The notes below the pieces were generated by a model that worked only from the letters and a program-made list of their open reading frames with translations, had not been told where the DNA came from and made no database searches. From NCBI GenBank assembly GCA_964434165.1, contig CAYSUS010000065.1, forward strand, positions 1 through 42,679: DNA of 42,679 nucleotides, written 5' to 3'. A program made the position numbers and the translations under genes. Positions 23,408 through 32,393 of the stretch are shown piece by piece; position 1 is the first letter of the stretch, and every line of letters begins with the position of its first letter. This DNA comes from CAYSUS01 sp964434165 (GTDB taxonomy: Bacteria > Planctomycetota > Planctomycetia > Pirellulales > Thermoguttaceae).

Positions 23408-24715
23408 ATGAGGGGAACAAGCAGACTGCGACGCATTGCGGCCCTTGCCCTGGCGGGGCTCTTCGTTGCCAGCCTGGCCACGGCCTCTTTTGGGCAGGCC
23501 ACGTGGCATCCGGGCAACGCGGCGGTGGAGGGGGATGAGTACGCCGAGGGGTACATGGTCGCCCAGCAGCCCAAGCCTCCCTCGCCGGCCCCGGCCCCGA
23601 AGCCCAAACCGCAGCCCGCCCCGCAGCCTCAGCCGCCGCAGGATTTCCCCCAGATGGACCCGTTCGGCCCGTCCGCGCGCATGGCCGCGGCCGATCCGAC
23701 GGTCCGCCTGGCAAGCGTCCCCTACATGTTCGGCGACAGCCCCTTCGGCATCGGCGGCCAGGTGTTCCCGAGCTCCCACCTCGACTCGCATCACACCACC
23801 TTCTCGGACATCCCCGGCTCGGGCGCCGCGCGTCGCGTGAAGATCGCCGAGAACAACCGGGCCCTGCCCACCGACCGCGTGTTCTTCGCCTACAACCACT
23901 TCCAGAACGCCATCCAGGGCTCGCAGTTCGACGTCGGAACGCAGACCCAGGTTGCTCGGGACTTCTCCATCGACCAGTACACCGTCGGCATCGAAAAGAC
24001 CTTCTTCGACAAGCGATGGTCCCTCGAGATGCGCATGCCCTTCACCGGGGCCTATCAGGCCAACGGCCAGGGCTTCACCGCCAGCACCAGCCACTACGGC
24101 GACCTCGCCCTGGTGCTCAAGAGAGCTCTTTATACCAGCGACACGTGCCTGATCGCCGCGGGCATGGGCATCGACCTGCCCACCGGAAGCGACGCGCGCG
24201 GCTGGGTCAACGACACGCCCTACTCCATCAGGAACGAGGCCACCAATCTCCTGCCGTTCGTCGGTTTCCTGTCCCAGCCGAACGACAGCCTGTTCTTCCA
24301 CGGCTTCATGCAGGTGGACGTGCCGCTCTACGGCGACCCGGTCGATCTGGGCGACACGCGCCTGGGCCGTCTGAACGATCAGACCTTGATGTATCTCGAC
24401 TTCGCGATGGGGTACTGGCTGTATCGCAACCGGCACTCGGCCATCATCACCGGCATGGCCGGGGTGCTCGAGTTCCACTACACGACCACCCTGCAGGACG
24501 CCGACCTCGTCCAGGGCTCCGACCCCGGCACGTTCACGTATCTCTCGGCGGGCAACACCTACAATCGCGTCGACGTCGTCAACATGACGATGGGTGTCCA
24601 CGCTCAGGTCTGCCAGCTAACCACGATCGGCGTCGGCGGCGTGGTACCGCTCGACGACCGGCCCGACCGGCAGTTCGACGCCGAGGTGCAGTTCTTCTGG
24701 AACCAGCGCTATTGA
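23408..24715 (+). CDS. Secreted proline-rich, probable outer-membrane beta-barrel protein
   Basis: A 435-residue protein with a clear signal peptide (about 1-30: MRGTSRLRRIAALALAGLF, cleavage near SFG-QA). A Pro/Lys/Gln-rich linker of about 30 residues (KPPSPAPAPKPKPQPAPQPQ and on) follows. The remainder is rich in alternating polar/hydrophobic strands with Tyr, Phe and Gly, such as DRVFFAYNHFQNAI, WSLEMRMPFTGAYQ, LFFHGFMQVDVPLYG and YLDFAMGYWLYRN, ending in EVQFFWNQRY with an aromatic last residue as in outer-membrane barrels. I do not know a function. A GGGGGGAAAAGA leader gives a strong ribosome site. Confidence 0.7.
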   Translation: MRGTSRLRRIAALALAGLFVASLATASFGQATWHPGNAAVEGDEYAEGYMVAQQPKPPSPAPAPKPKPQPAPQPQPPQDFPQMDPFGPSARMAAADPTVRLASVPYMFGDSPFGIGGQVFPSSHLDSHHTTFSDIPGSGAARRVKIAENNRALPTDRVFFAYNHFQNAIQGSQFDVGTQTQVARDFSIDQYTVGIEKTFFDKRWSLEMRMPFTGAYQANGQGFTASTSHYGDLALVLKRALYTSDTCLIAAGMGIDLPTGSDARGWVNDTPYSIRNEATNLLPFVGFLSQPNDSLFFHGFMQVDVPLYGDPVDLGDTRLGRLNDQTLMYLDFAMGYWLYRNRHSAIITGMAGVLEFHYTTTLQDADLVQGSDPGTFTYLSAGNTYNRVDVVNMTMGVHAQVCQLTTIGVGGVVPLDDRPDRQFDAEVQFFWNQRY

Positions 24716-24799
24716 GCGAGCCGCCTCGGCGGTCCGCTCGCCCGCGTACTTGCCCGCACCCTCACCCCTGTTGCGCATCCGGAATGCGGAGGAGGGGTG
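24716..24799. terminator. Two hairpins between convergent genes
   Basis: Immediately after the barrel-gene stop, GCGAGC (24716-24721) pairs with GCTCGC (24736-24741). Farther right, CACCCCT (24763-24769) pairs with AGGGGTG (24793-24799), with CGCAT/ATGCG (24774-24778/24784-24788) inside, followed by TATTTA. The position between two converging stops supports termination on both strands. Confidence 0.45.
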
Positions 24800-24802
24800 T
24801 AT

Positions 24803-26470
24803 TTAGACGGTGTCGGCCAGGCCCAGCGTGGCGTCGCCCAAAGGTCCGAGCACCAGATACGGACGGATCGGCTCCTGCTTGCCGCGCAGCCGGGCGTCGC
24901 CGAGCGGGCTACACTCGAACGCCTCGCGCACGAGCTCGTACGTGCTGGGGCCGATGACCACCTGGCCGGCCTGGGCCACCGACGATTCGAGCCGGCTGGC
25001 GACGTTGACGACATCGCCGATCACGGTGTAGCCTTTCTGCACCTGCGAGCCGATGTCGCCGCACACGGCCGTGCCCGAGTTGATGCCCACCCGGATCCGC
25101 AGGCGCTCCGAGGCCGGGCGCGCGGCGTTGAACTCGTCGAGCAGTTCCTGCATGCGCAGGGCCGCACGAATCGCCCGCTCCGCGTGGTTCGGCTGTACAA
25201 GGGGAGCGCCGAAGATGGCCATGACCGCGTCGCCCACATACTTGTCGAGCGTGCCGCCATAGAGGAAGATCGCGTGCGTGAGCTGTTCGAAGACGGCGTT
25301 GAGCAGGCCGGCCAGGTCGGGCGGGCTCATCGTCGAGGCCAGAGGCGTGAAGCCGCACAGGTCGCCGAACAGCACGCTCACTTCGCACTGCTCGGCCGCC
25401 ATCTCCCCTTCGGGGCCCACGGCCCGGGCGGCGATCTGCTCGACCACGGCCGGCGAGTGGTAGCGCGATAGACGATCGCGGACGGCACGCTCTCTTGTCA
25501 CCGCTTCGCGAAGCCGGGCCTGCTGGATGCCCACCGCGGTCATCGCGCCCGTCGCCGTGAGCAGCTCAAGGTCGCCAGCGGTGAAAGCGACCCCGGGCTG
25601 GTCCGTATCGACGTAGATCAGCCCCTGGACCTTGCCCGCGTGATAGAGCGGCGCGCACATCGCCCCGCGAATGGCCAGCGAGCGAATGCTCTCCGAGTCG
25701 CTGAACCGCGCATCGGCGGCGGCGTCGGTCACCAGGACGGCCTGGCGCGACTGAATCGCCGCGCCCACGATGCTGCGACTGAGAGTCAGGTGCTTCCCCC
25801 CGGAGGCGCCGTGGGGACCTGCCGCCACCAGTCGCAGGTTCTCTCCCGAAGGGTCGCAGAGGCAAACCAGGGCGCGGCTGACGGGCAGGTGCGCCAGGAC
25901 CAGATCGACCACGCGGTCGAGCATCTCCTCCAGGCTGCGACTGAGGAGCAGGGCCTCCCCCAACTGCTTGAACAGGCGGATGACCGGGGGCCCCGGGCGG
26001 CGGCCGCGCGCCGCGTCGCCGATGGCCGCCAGCGTGCCGGCCTGGTCGTCCGCAAGCCGGGCGTAGTCCTCCACGTTGATCGTCAGGCCGATCGTCCCTC
26101 CGTCCGCGCGGTCTTCCACGACCACGAGGTCCTTGTCCGAGGAGCCGGCCCCTTCGCTGCGGAACGTGAGGGTGACAGGGAACTGGTTCTCGGGCCCCGG
26201 GCTGATCCGGTCGCCGTCGGACAGGGGGCACTGCTCAACCCGGCGGTCGTTAACGAAGGTTCCGTTCCGGCTTTGGAGATCCACCAGGCGCCAGCCCGCC
26301 GTCTCCCGGCGGATCGCCGCGTGCTGCCGCGACACGCCGGGCACGGCCAGCACGACGTCGCACTCGCTGGCCCGCCCGATCGTCACCTCCGCTTGATCGA
26401 AGTGCCGCGATGCGGGCCGCTCGCCGATCTGCCAGGAGAGCCGAAATCCGGAAGTCGCTTTCGAGTCCAA
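24803..26470 (-). CDS. FHA-GAF-class III adenylate/guanylate cyclase
   Basis: A 555-residue signalling protein. The N-terminal FHA domain (about 20-100) has VTIGRASECDVVL, SRQHAAI and SRNGTFVN, so it should bind phosphothreonine. A GAF domain (about 165-330) follows. The C-terminal cyclase domain (about 375-545) keeps both metal Asp residues, in VLFGDLCGFT and in GTLDKYVGDAVMAIFG, and the transition-state Asn/Arg in VIGDVVNVASRLES, so it should be catalytic; the Lys in LDKYV favours ATP. No membrane segment is visible. The start appears to be TTG at 26470, as no ATG or GTG lies close to the FHA domain. The FHA domain makes it a plausible partner of the nearby kinase; that is inference. Confidence 0.9.
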   Translation of the reverse strand: MDSKATSGFRLSWQIGERPASRHFDQAEVTIGRASECDVVLAVPGVSRQHAAIRRETAGWRLVDLQSRNGTFVNDRRVEQCPLSDGDRISPGPENQFPVTLTFRSEGAGSSDKDLVVVEDRADGGTIGLTINVEDYARLADDQAGTLAAIGDAARGRRPGPPVIRLFKQLGEALLLSRSLEEMLDRVVDLVLAHLPVSRALVCLCDPSGENLRLVAAGPHGASGGKHLTLSRSIVGAAIQSRQAVLVTDAAADARFSDSESIRSLAIRGAMCAPLYHAGKVQGLIYVDTDQPGVAFTAGDLELLTATGAMTAVGIQQARLREAVTRERAVRDRLSRYHSPAVVEQIAARAVGPEGEMAAEQCEVSVLFGDLCGFTPLASTMSPPDLAGLLNAVFEQLTHAIFLYGGTLDKYVGDAVMAIFGAPLVQPNHAERAIRAALRMQELLDEFNAARPASERLRIRVGINSGTAVCGDIGSQVQKGYTVIGDVVNVASRLESSVAQAGQVVIGPSTYELVREAFECSPLGDARLRGKQEPIRPYLVLGPLGDATLGLADTV

Positions 26471-26542
26471 CGGAGCCCCCGCGCAAGGAGAGTGCCGCAG
26501 CTTCCGTCCTGCGAGGCATCGAGCCTCCGGCCGCCCTGCGGC

Positions 26543-29500
26543 TCAGAAGGCCTTCACCTCGCTCGGCGAGTTCCTCCAATTGTACCTCTTGGAGAACTCG
26601 TCGGGAGTGAGGGTCTCCTGGCCGGCATCGGTCCACACCACGCAGACCAGCTCCCGCTTGGCGTTGCGCGACCCGCGCCAGTGGCCCTCGGGCGAAAGGA
26701 CGGCGTACTGCTGGCCCGCCAGGGAGAGTATCGTGCAGCGCGCCCGGCCGTCTTCAACGGCCCGCAGATGCAGCGTACTCCGTCCGCGGCGGGCCACGAT
26801 CTTCCCGTCCGGCGAGAAGACGTCTCCTCCTCCGGCGATGGTCCTCAGGGGCTTGCCGGTGCCCGCCTCCCACACGCAGGTCTCGCGCTCCGCACCGGTC
26901 AGCAGCGTTTTTCCGTCGTCGAGCCAGAGCAGCCCACGCACCGGCGACGTATGTCCTCCCTCCAGCCGCACGAGCACCGTGGCCCGGTCCACGTCGCAGA
27001 TGCAGGCCCCGCTGTCGCCGAAGCCGCAAGCGAGCTTCTCCCCGTCGGGCGACCACGCCAAGGCCCCATCGCGCCCGTGCGACTTCGGCGTCTTGATTAC
27101 CTGGACCTGACGGCCGGACGCAGGATCGTAAATACACACCTCATCCTTGCCCCCGCCCCGGGTGGCGATCCTCTGACCGTCAGGCGACCAGGCCACGGAG
27201 ATCGATTCGGTCTCCAACTCGCTGATCCGCTTACCGTCGATCGGGTTGATCAACTGCGTCTTGCCGCCGGCATACGCGATCGCCTTGCCCGAGCGGTGCC
27301 AGGCGATCGCGGTTCGTTGGCGGAAGCCGACGCTGATCTTGTTCCGGACCGCCCCCGACCGCACGTCCCAAAGATAGAGACGCGAGTCGGTGTTGCCAAA
27401 CTCGCCGGCATCGACCCAAGCCGTCAGCACGCCGCCGTCGGGCGACCAGGCCACGTAGCGGACGAACCCGTTCGCCCCCCAGTCGGGATCAAGCTGCGCC
27501 TCAAGCCGACCCGTGGCCACGTCCCACACCTGGGCGGCGCGGCGTCGGCCGGCCGACGCCAGGAACCGGCCGTTGGGGGCGAACTCGGCCCACTCGATCG
27601 GCCCTGGGTGCTGCGCAAGCGACTGGGGTGCTGCCGCGCGGTCCGCGTGAGTCCACTGCACGCCGCCAAGCGACGAGAGCGCCAGAATCCTGCCGTCGGC
27701 CGAGGCGGCCAACTCAACTGGATGGGAAGTCGCTTTGGGTCGGTCCTGCTGCTTCACCAGATCGCCAGACGCGATGTCCCAGGTGAACACCTCGGGCGCC
27801 TTGTCGCGATTGACGGCCGTCACCGCGCGGCTGTCGGGCGAAACGACCCAGTTCCAGACGGCCGATCCTACCTTGCGCCGCAACTTCCCCTCTCCCGGAT
27901 CGAAGAAACACAGCACGCCGTTGTGCCTGACGATGAGCGTCTTGCTGTCCGGCGTCCAACCCACGGCGGACCAGTCCCCCCCTTCGTCAAGGCTTATGGT
28001 GCGCACGTGCCGGTAGGTCTTGCCGTCCCAGAGCGAAACACGACGGTTCGAGCCGCCCGAGGCGATCCAGCGGCCGTCGGGCGACCAGGCCACGTGGTAA
28101 TGGTCTCCGCAGTCGTCCCGGGCAATCCCGGCGGCGAGGCGCCCCGTTGCCGCGTCGTAGAAATGGAGCCCCTCGCTGCGACCCGCCGTGGCAAGCGTGC
28201 TTCCGTCGGGCGACCACGCCACGGCCGAAACCCAATGGTCCCGGTCCGCCAAAGCGAGCCGCGTCTCGCCGGTCGCCACGTCCCACACCCGCACGGTCCC
28301 GTCGTCGCCGGCGGAGGCCAGCGACTCGCCGTCGGGCGACCACGCCAGGTCGTTGATCCGCCTGGCGTGCCCGAGTAGGGCCTTGACGAGCTTGCCGGAG
28401 GAGAGGTCCCAGATGCGGATCACGGCATCGCTGCTGCCGGTCGCCAGGAGGTCGCTGTTGCTCGGATGGAAGCAGAGCGAGCGGGCCTCGCCGCGCAATC
28501 CGATCGTCTCGATCGTCCACGACCGCACTCCGGGAATGGCCGCCGGCTCCGTCACGATCGCCACGGGGCTCAGCGCGTTGCCATCGGCGAGATGCGGCGT
28601 CTCGGCAGTGGATCGCTCCGGCATGATCGGCGGGACCGGCCGCGAAGGCGAAGCGGCGAGCGTGGCCGTGCCCTGGACCAGGCGAAAGCGAAAGCCCTCG
28701 AACCGCGTCTGGCACTCCCGGACAGCCAGCCCCAGGCGCCCCCGCTCCGGCATGCGGAACTGCGGCGAAACGTCGAGGAGGTCGGGGGTTCCGGACCACT
28801 GCAAATGGGGCTCGCCGTCGAGGGAGACGCGAATCTCCAGCCGTTCCTTGCTCAAACGGACCTGAACCGAAACGCGGTACGTGCGCTCGGCCTCGAGGAG
28901 CGTGGAGACCATCGTGCCGGCCTCCTTCGAACTTTTTCCCTCGATCCGCTCCAGCCCGCTCGCGTTTCCCTGCCAGCCCATGAGAATCGCGGCGCAGTGG
29001 CGGTCGGCCACGGGAAGCACGAGGGCCACCGGGGTGTCGCCGCCGCGCCCTGCGGAGAACCCGAGATCAAGGTCGTAACTGCCTTCGACGATGACCGGCA
29101 GAACGATCCGCGTTCGCGAGTCGGTATCGGTGTCGCCCGGCGGAGACGTCCCCACGAGCCGGCCTTCCTCGAAACGCCACTCCCCCTCAAGGGCGTCGCG
29201 GTCGGTGTTGACGAACTCCAGGAGATCTACCCACTTGCACGGCGCGATCCGCTGCCCCAGGCGCGGGGCGGACGAGCCGGCGCTGCCCAGCGGGGGCTCG
29301 ATCTTGTCGATCGTCGCCAGTCGCTGGCTGGCCTTCTCTTGGATGACCGTGGACGACGTGCCCGCCCGGGCTTGACGGTACCAGTGCCCCGCGCGCAGCA
29401 TCAGCGCGCTGCGCTGGTCCCCTTTGCGCTGCTCGGCGAGGTCCCACCAGGCGTCGGCCAGGGCGATCTGCTCCGCGGCCTCGCGCGGCGGGGAGTCCCG

Positions 29501-31363
29501 TTCGCGCCGGGCCATGCGTCGCAAGGGCTCGTCGGTCCCTTGCGCGAGATACACCAGGCCGCTCTCCCAGTCTCCGCGGCGAAGGCAATACCACGCGCCG
29601 ACGACCTGGTTGGCCCCGACATCGTCCGGCTTCTTCTCAAGCGCTGCAAGGGCGCTCTCCAACTCCTTGTGCTCCTGGATCACATCCTGCAATCGGGCGC
29701 GCCAATCGTAGGCTTCCTTCCGGTACGCGCGGCCCTGCGACCTGGAGCAGGCCTGGTACACCCGGTCGGCCAATTCAGATGCCAGGTCGTATTCCTCCTC
29801 GGCCAGGGCCTGCGAGGTGACGCCTCTGGCCGTCTCGCAAAGCCCCTTGAACTGGTTGGACGTGGAAGCCGTCTCCACGAGCGCCTCGACCGCGGCGGCC
29901 TTCAAGCGCAAGGCGTCCACGTCGTAATCCGCGGCGATCATGTCGCACGCTTCCAGGGCCAGGTCCGGTTCGCCCCCCTGCGCCGCCAGGCTCATGGCCC
30001 GCTTCAACAACACGTACCGCTCGTGCGGGTTGGAGCGGTACTTGCGCTCGGCCGCCAGCATCATGCGCGCGGTCGCCGCCTTGGCCGACTCGGTCGTGGC
30101 CTCGCCCGTACGGAAGACGTCGTCCAACTGGCCTGCGATCCGCTCCTCATCGGCTCTCTCGGGAACGGTCCACGTGTCGGAGCCGACCTCGGGGTCGCCC
30201 GTCAAGGTCGGATCGCCCTTCGACCCGTCGTCCGGCACGGTGGGCATCAGGTCGGACAGCGAGCGCTCGTCGTCGTCCGAGCCCTCGCCCTCGCCCTCGC
30301 CGAGTCCCGCGCCGGCCACCTGCTTGAACTCGGGGCGGAGGGTCCGAGTGTCGGCCTCCAGCACCTGGACCTCCTGCTCGTAGGATTCGTATCCCGGCCG
30401 CTCGATGCGAATCCGATGGGCCCCGGCGTCCACGGCCAGGCGGACTTCGTCGCTGTCGGTCCGGACCAGGGAGGACCGCAACGAGACCCGGTCTCCGTCG
30501 AGTGTCAGCCGCGCGCCGCGGCGATCCGCCGAAGGCCACCGGAGGCTCACGTAGGAATAAGACTCCCACGCGGCCGAGACCGTGTGCCGCTCGCCCGGCT
30601 TGACCTCCACCGTGGTCTCCAACGGCTTATACCCCTCGCGGACGGCAACCACGCGGTGCGTGCCCGCCTTGCACTCGCACACCAACGGGCCCGTCTTCTT
30701 GACCTCCACCGGTCGATCGTCCACATGGAGCGTAAGCCCCTTCCTTTCCTGCGGGGGCCAGTCGAACACCAGGGCGGCCGTGGCCGCGTCGGCCGGTCCG
30801 CTCCCCGAGGAGGAGCGCACGATCCATGCGACGCCGATGGCGACAAGCAGCAACGCGGCCGTGGCCGAGATCGCGTAGATGGCCAGCTTCAGCCGCTGCT
30901 CGTCGCGGCTCGGATGCGGGCGCGCGGCGCACGCCGCGGAGCTGCCCGGATGCGCGCGTGTGCCTCGCCGTCCGATGCCGGACTGATGCGGCAACAAGTG
31001 CTTCTCGGCTCCGACCAGGTCGAGAAAGCTCCCCAGCGCCGTGGAGACCTCGGCGCTCGCTTCACCCTGGCTCGACTCGGCCTCGAGCTTCTCGCGCAAG
31101 GCCGCGTCGTACACGGCCCTCTTCTTGGGGTTCAACAGTACGATCCGCGCGGCCGCCACTTCGTTGAGCAGCCGCTGCGCCAGATCGACGTGCTTGCCCG
31201 CCCGGATCGCACGAAGGTGTGCCATCCGCTGGTCGGCGGCGTGCTCGATCACCTCCGCGTTGTCCTCGAACGGGCGGACGCCAAGAACGCGGTACGGAGT
31301 CGGCGGCTGATCCTCCGGCGGAATGGCCAGCCACGTGTAGTAGGGGTCGAAGCCCGCTGCCAC
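26543..31363 (-). CDS. Giant membrane WD40 protein with DnaJ-like and PEGA domains
   Basis: A 1606-residue protein. The N-terminus (AAGFDPYYTWLAIPPEDQP, then YRVLGVRPFEDNAEVI, to about 95) is a DnaJ-like segment I know from planctomycete proteins. One membrane helix lies at about 158-182. PEGA-type beta domains follow (about 200-265 and 275-330, with RIERPGYESYEQEVQV). Next come an acidic linker, a helical TPR-like region (about 400-730), a lectin/glucanase-like beta domain (about 760-970) and at least ten WD40 repeats to the end, many with VAWSPDG and VRVWDVATG. The GTG at 31363 follows a run GGGGGGGAGAC and matches the family start; the open frame to 31573 is not coding. A good promoter lies 60 bp upstream. 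It probably scaffolds extracytoplasmic proteins; the role is unknown. Confidence 0.88.
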   Translation of the reverse strand: MAAGFDPYYTWLAIPPEDQPPTPYRVLGVRPFEDNAEVIEHAADQRMAHLRAIRAGKHVDLAQRLLNEVAAARIVLLNPKKRAVYDAALREKLEAESSQGEASAEVSTALGSFLDLVGAEKHLLPHQSGIGRRGTRAHPGSSAACAARPHPSRDEQRLKLAIYAISATAALLLVAIGVAWIVRSSSGSGPADAATAALVFDWPPQERKGLTLHVDDRPVEVKKTGPLVCECKAGTHRVVAVREGYKPLETTVEVKPGERHTVSAAWESYSYVSLRWPSADRRGARLTLDGDRVSLRSSLVRTDSDEVRLAVDAGAHRIRIERPGYESYEQEVQVLEADTRTLRPEFKQVAGAGLGEGEGEGSDDDERSLSDLMPTVPDDGSKGDPTLTGDPEVGSDTWTVPERADEERIAGQLDDVFRTGEATTESAKAATARMMLAAERKYRSNPHERYVLLKRAMSLAAQGGEPDLALEACDMIAADYDVDALRLKAAAVEALVETASTSNQFKGLCETARGVTSQALAEEEYDLASELADRVYQACSRSQGRAYRKEAYDWRARLQDVIQEHKELESALAALEKKPDDVGANQVVGAWYCLRRGDWESGLVYLAQGTDEPLRRMARRERDSPPREAAEQIALADAWWDLAEQRKGDQRSALMLRAGHWYRQARAGTSSTVIQEKASQRLATIDKIEPPLGSAGSSAPRLGQRIAPCKWVDLLEFVNTDRDALEGEWRFEEGRLVGTSPPGDTDTDSRTRIVLPVIVEGSYDLDLGFSAGRGGDTPVALVLPVADRHCAAILMGWQGNASGLERIEGKSSKEAGTMVSTLLEAERTYRVSVQVRLSKERLEIRVSLDGEPHLQWSGTPDLLDVSPQFRMPERGRLGLAVRECQTRFEGFRFRLVQGTATLAASPSRPVPPIMPERSTAETPHLADGNALSPVAIVTEPAAIPGVRSWTIETIGLRGEARSLCFHPSNSDLLATGSSDAVIRIWDLSSGKLVKALLGHARRINDLAWSPDGESLASAGDDGTVRVWDVATGETRLALADRDHWVSAVAWSPDGSTLATAGRSEGLHFYDAATGRLAAGIARDDCGDHYHVAWSPDGRWIASGGSNRRVSLWDGKTYRHVRTISLDEGGDWSAVGWTPDSKTLIVRHNGVLCFFDPGEGKLRRKVGSAVWNWVVSPDSRAVTAVNRDKAPEVFTWDIASGDLVKQQDRPKATSHPVELAASADGRILALSSLGGVQWTHADRAAAPQSLAQHPGPIEWAEFAPNGRFLASAGRRRAAQVWDVATGRLEAQLDPDWGANGFVRYVAWSPDGGVLTAWVDAGEFGNTDSRLYLWDVRSGAVRNKISVGFRQRTAIAWHRSGKAIAYAGGKTQLINPIDGKRISELETESISVAWSPDGQRIATRGGGKDEVCIYDPASGRQVQVIKTPKSHGRDGALAWSPDGEKLACGFGDSGACICDVDRATVLVRLEGGHTSPVRGLLWLDDGKTLLTGAERETCVWEAGTGKPLRTIAGGGDVFSPDGKIVARRGRSTLHLRAVEDGRARCTILSLAGQQYAVLSPEGHWRGSRNAKRELVCVVWTDAGQETLTPDEFSKRYNWRNSPSEVKAF

Positions 31364-31421
31364 GTCTCCCCCCCCTAGAGAAGCGTTACTCTCTGGGAAT
31401 CCATCAGCCCTCGGAAGTATG

Positions 31422-31450
31422 GTAATACCCAAGCGAGTATGCCGTGTCAA
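31422..31450 (-). promoter_or_regulatory. Sigma-70-type promoter for the WD40 gene
   Basis: On the minus strand TTGACA (31445-31450, 6 of 6) and TATTAC (31422-31427, 4 of 6) are separated by exactly 17 bp. The GTG start at 31363 lies about 60 bp downstream with a G-rich ribosome site. Confidence 0.6.
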
Positions 31451-31600
31451 GCAATTCCCCCCGCGCAGCGTCCGCCCCCCAGGGCAGGTGCCGGCCCGGA
31501 GCGAATCGCCGCCGGCAGGATGCCGAACGCCTCTGCGGCGAGCGCCGCCATGCGAAAAGACGACCGACCACATGTGCCGTTTGAGAGATGCCGCCCGCTG

Positions 31601-32269
31601 CTACTTCGCCGGAACCGTGCGCAGATCGTCGAACGACGTGACCGCGTCGGCCTTCGTCCAAAGGCCGATCTTGCCGGCCTTGGTAATGGTGCCGTCGTCG
31701 GCTTCCAGCAGCGGCTTGCCGTTGAGATAGCAGCGGATCTTCTCTCCCCGGTGCACGACGCGGATTGTGTGCCATTTGCCCGTCAGGTCCTCCGGCTCCT
31801 CGTCGTCGTCCAGGGGCACACGTGCACTGTCCAACTGAATCCGCTTGCCGTCCACGACCTTGTAGACGCGGTAGTTGACCTCCAGCGGATTCATGCGGCA
31901 GGTGTAGTAGTTGTTCTCGTCCTGGTAGCGCCAGACTGGCCCACCGCCCTGGTCGATCTTGCCGCGCACGGCCTTGAAGGCCACGCTCAGATCGACGTCC
32001 TTGAGCCTCGATCGCTCGTCCACGCAGAGATTGAAGACCGGCTTCGGGCCGTCGAGGGAGACCTGGGCTAGGACCTTGGCTCCCTTGGGGGCCGACGCGT
32101 CCTCGATCACCTTCCACTCGGATCCCTGCCCGGTCCCGGTCTTGGCCGCCACCCAGCCCTCCGGCAAGGAACCGGTCCTGGCCTTCTCGAAATCGCATGC
32201 GGCCGCTCCCGCGGCAAGTGCCCCCAGCAGCACGGCCGCCCCGCCTACCAGAAGTGAGACAGCTCTCAT
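31601..32269 (-). CDS. Secreted DUF1080/concanavalin-fold protein
   Basis: A 222-residue protein with a signal peptide (MRAVSLLVGGAAVLLGALAA, cleavage near AAA-CDF; the Cys right after it could allow lipoprotein processing). The mature part is a jelly-roll domain of the 3-keto-disaccharide-hydrolase/LamG type: FEKARTGSLPEGWVA, DVDLSVAFKAVRGKIDQGGG, WRYQDENNYYTCRMNPLEVN, WHTIRVVHRGEKIRCYLNG and GKIGLWTKADAVTSFDDLR. Such domains bind or cut sugars. The ATG at 32269 has AGGAG at good spacing; the frame extends to 32587 without support. It lies 237 bp upstream of the WD40 gene in the same orientation, with a separate promoter for the latter. Confidence 0.8.
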   Translation of the reverse strand: MRAVSLLVGGAAVLLGALAAGAAACDFEKARTGSLPEGWVAAKTGTGQGSEWKVIEDASAPKGAKVLAQVSLDGPKPVFNLCVDERSRLKDVDLSVAFKAVRGKIDQGGGPVWRYQDENNYYTCRMNPLEVNYRVYKVVDGKRIQLDSARVPLDDDEEPEDLTGKWHTIRVVHRGEKIRCYLNGKPLLEADDGTITKAGKIGLWTKADAVTSFDDLRTVPAK

Positions 32270-32393
32270 CGGTGCATCTCCTTTCGATCGAATCACAGGT
32301 TTCCGAGACAGCGTCCGGATCAGTGTAACTCGCGTGGTGACTCGGCACCATCGTCGACGAGCCTGCCTTGACCTTCCGGCTTCGGCGCGGCGA

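Noticed and set aside
25640..28378. 912-codon plus-strand open frame
   Set aside because: It runs antisense through two secure genes (FHA-cyclase and WD40) and shows no recognisable family.
28466..31378. 970-codon plus-strand open frame
   Set aside because: It is antisense to the WD40 giant; its translation is Arg/Gly/Leu-rich without domains, a typical shadow in GC-rich DNA.
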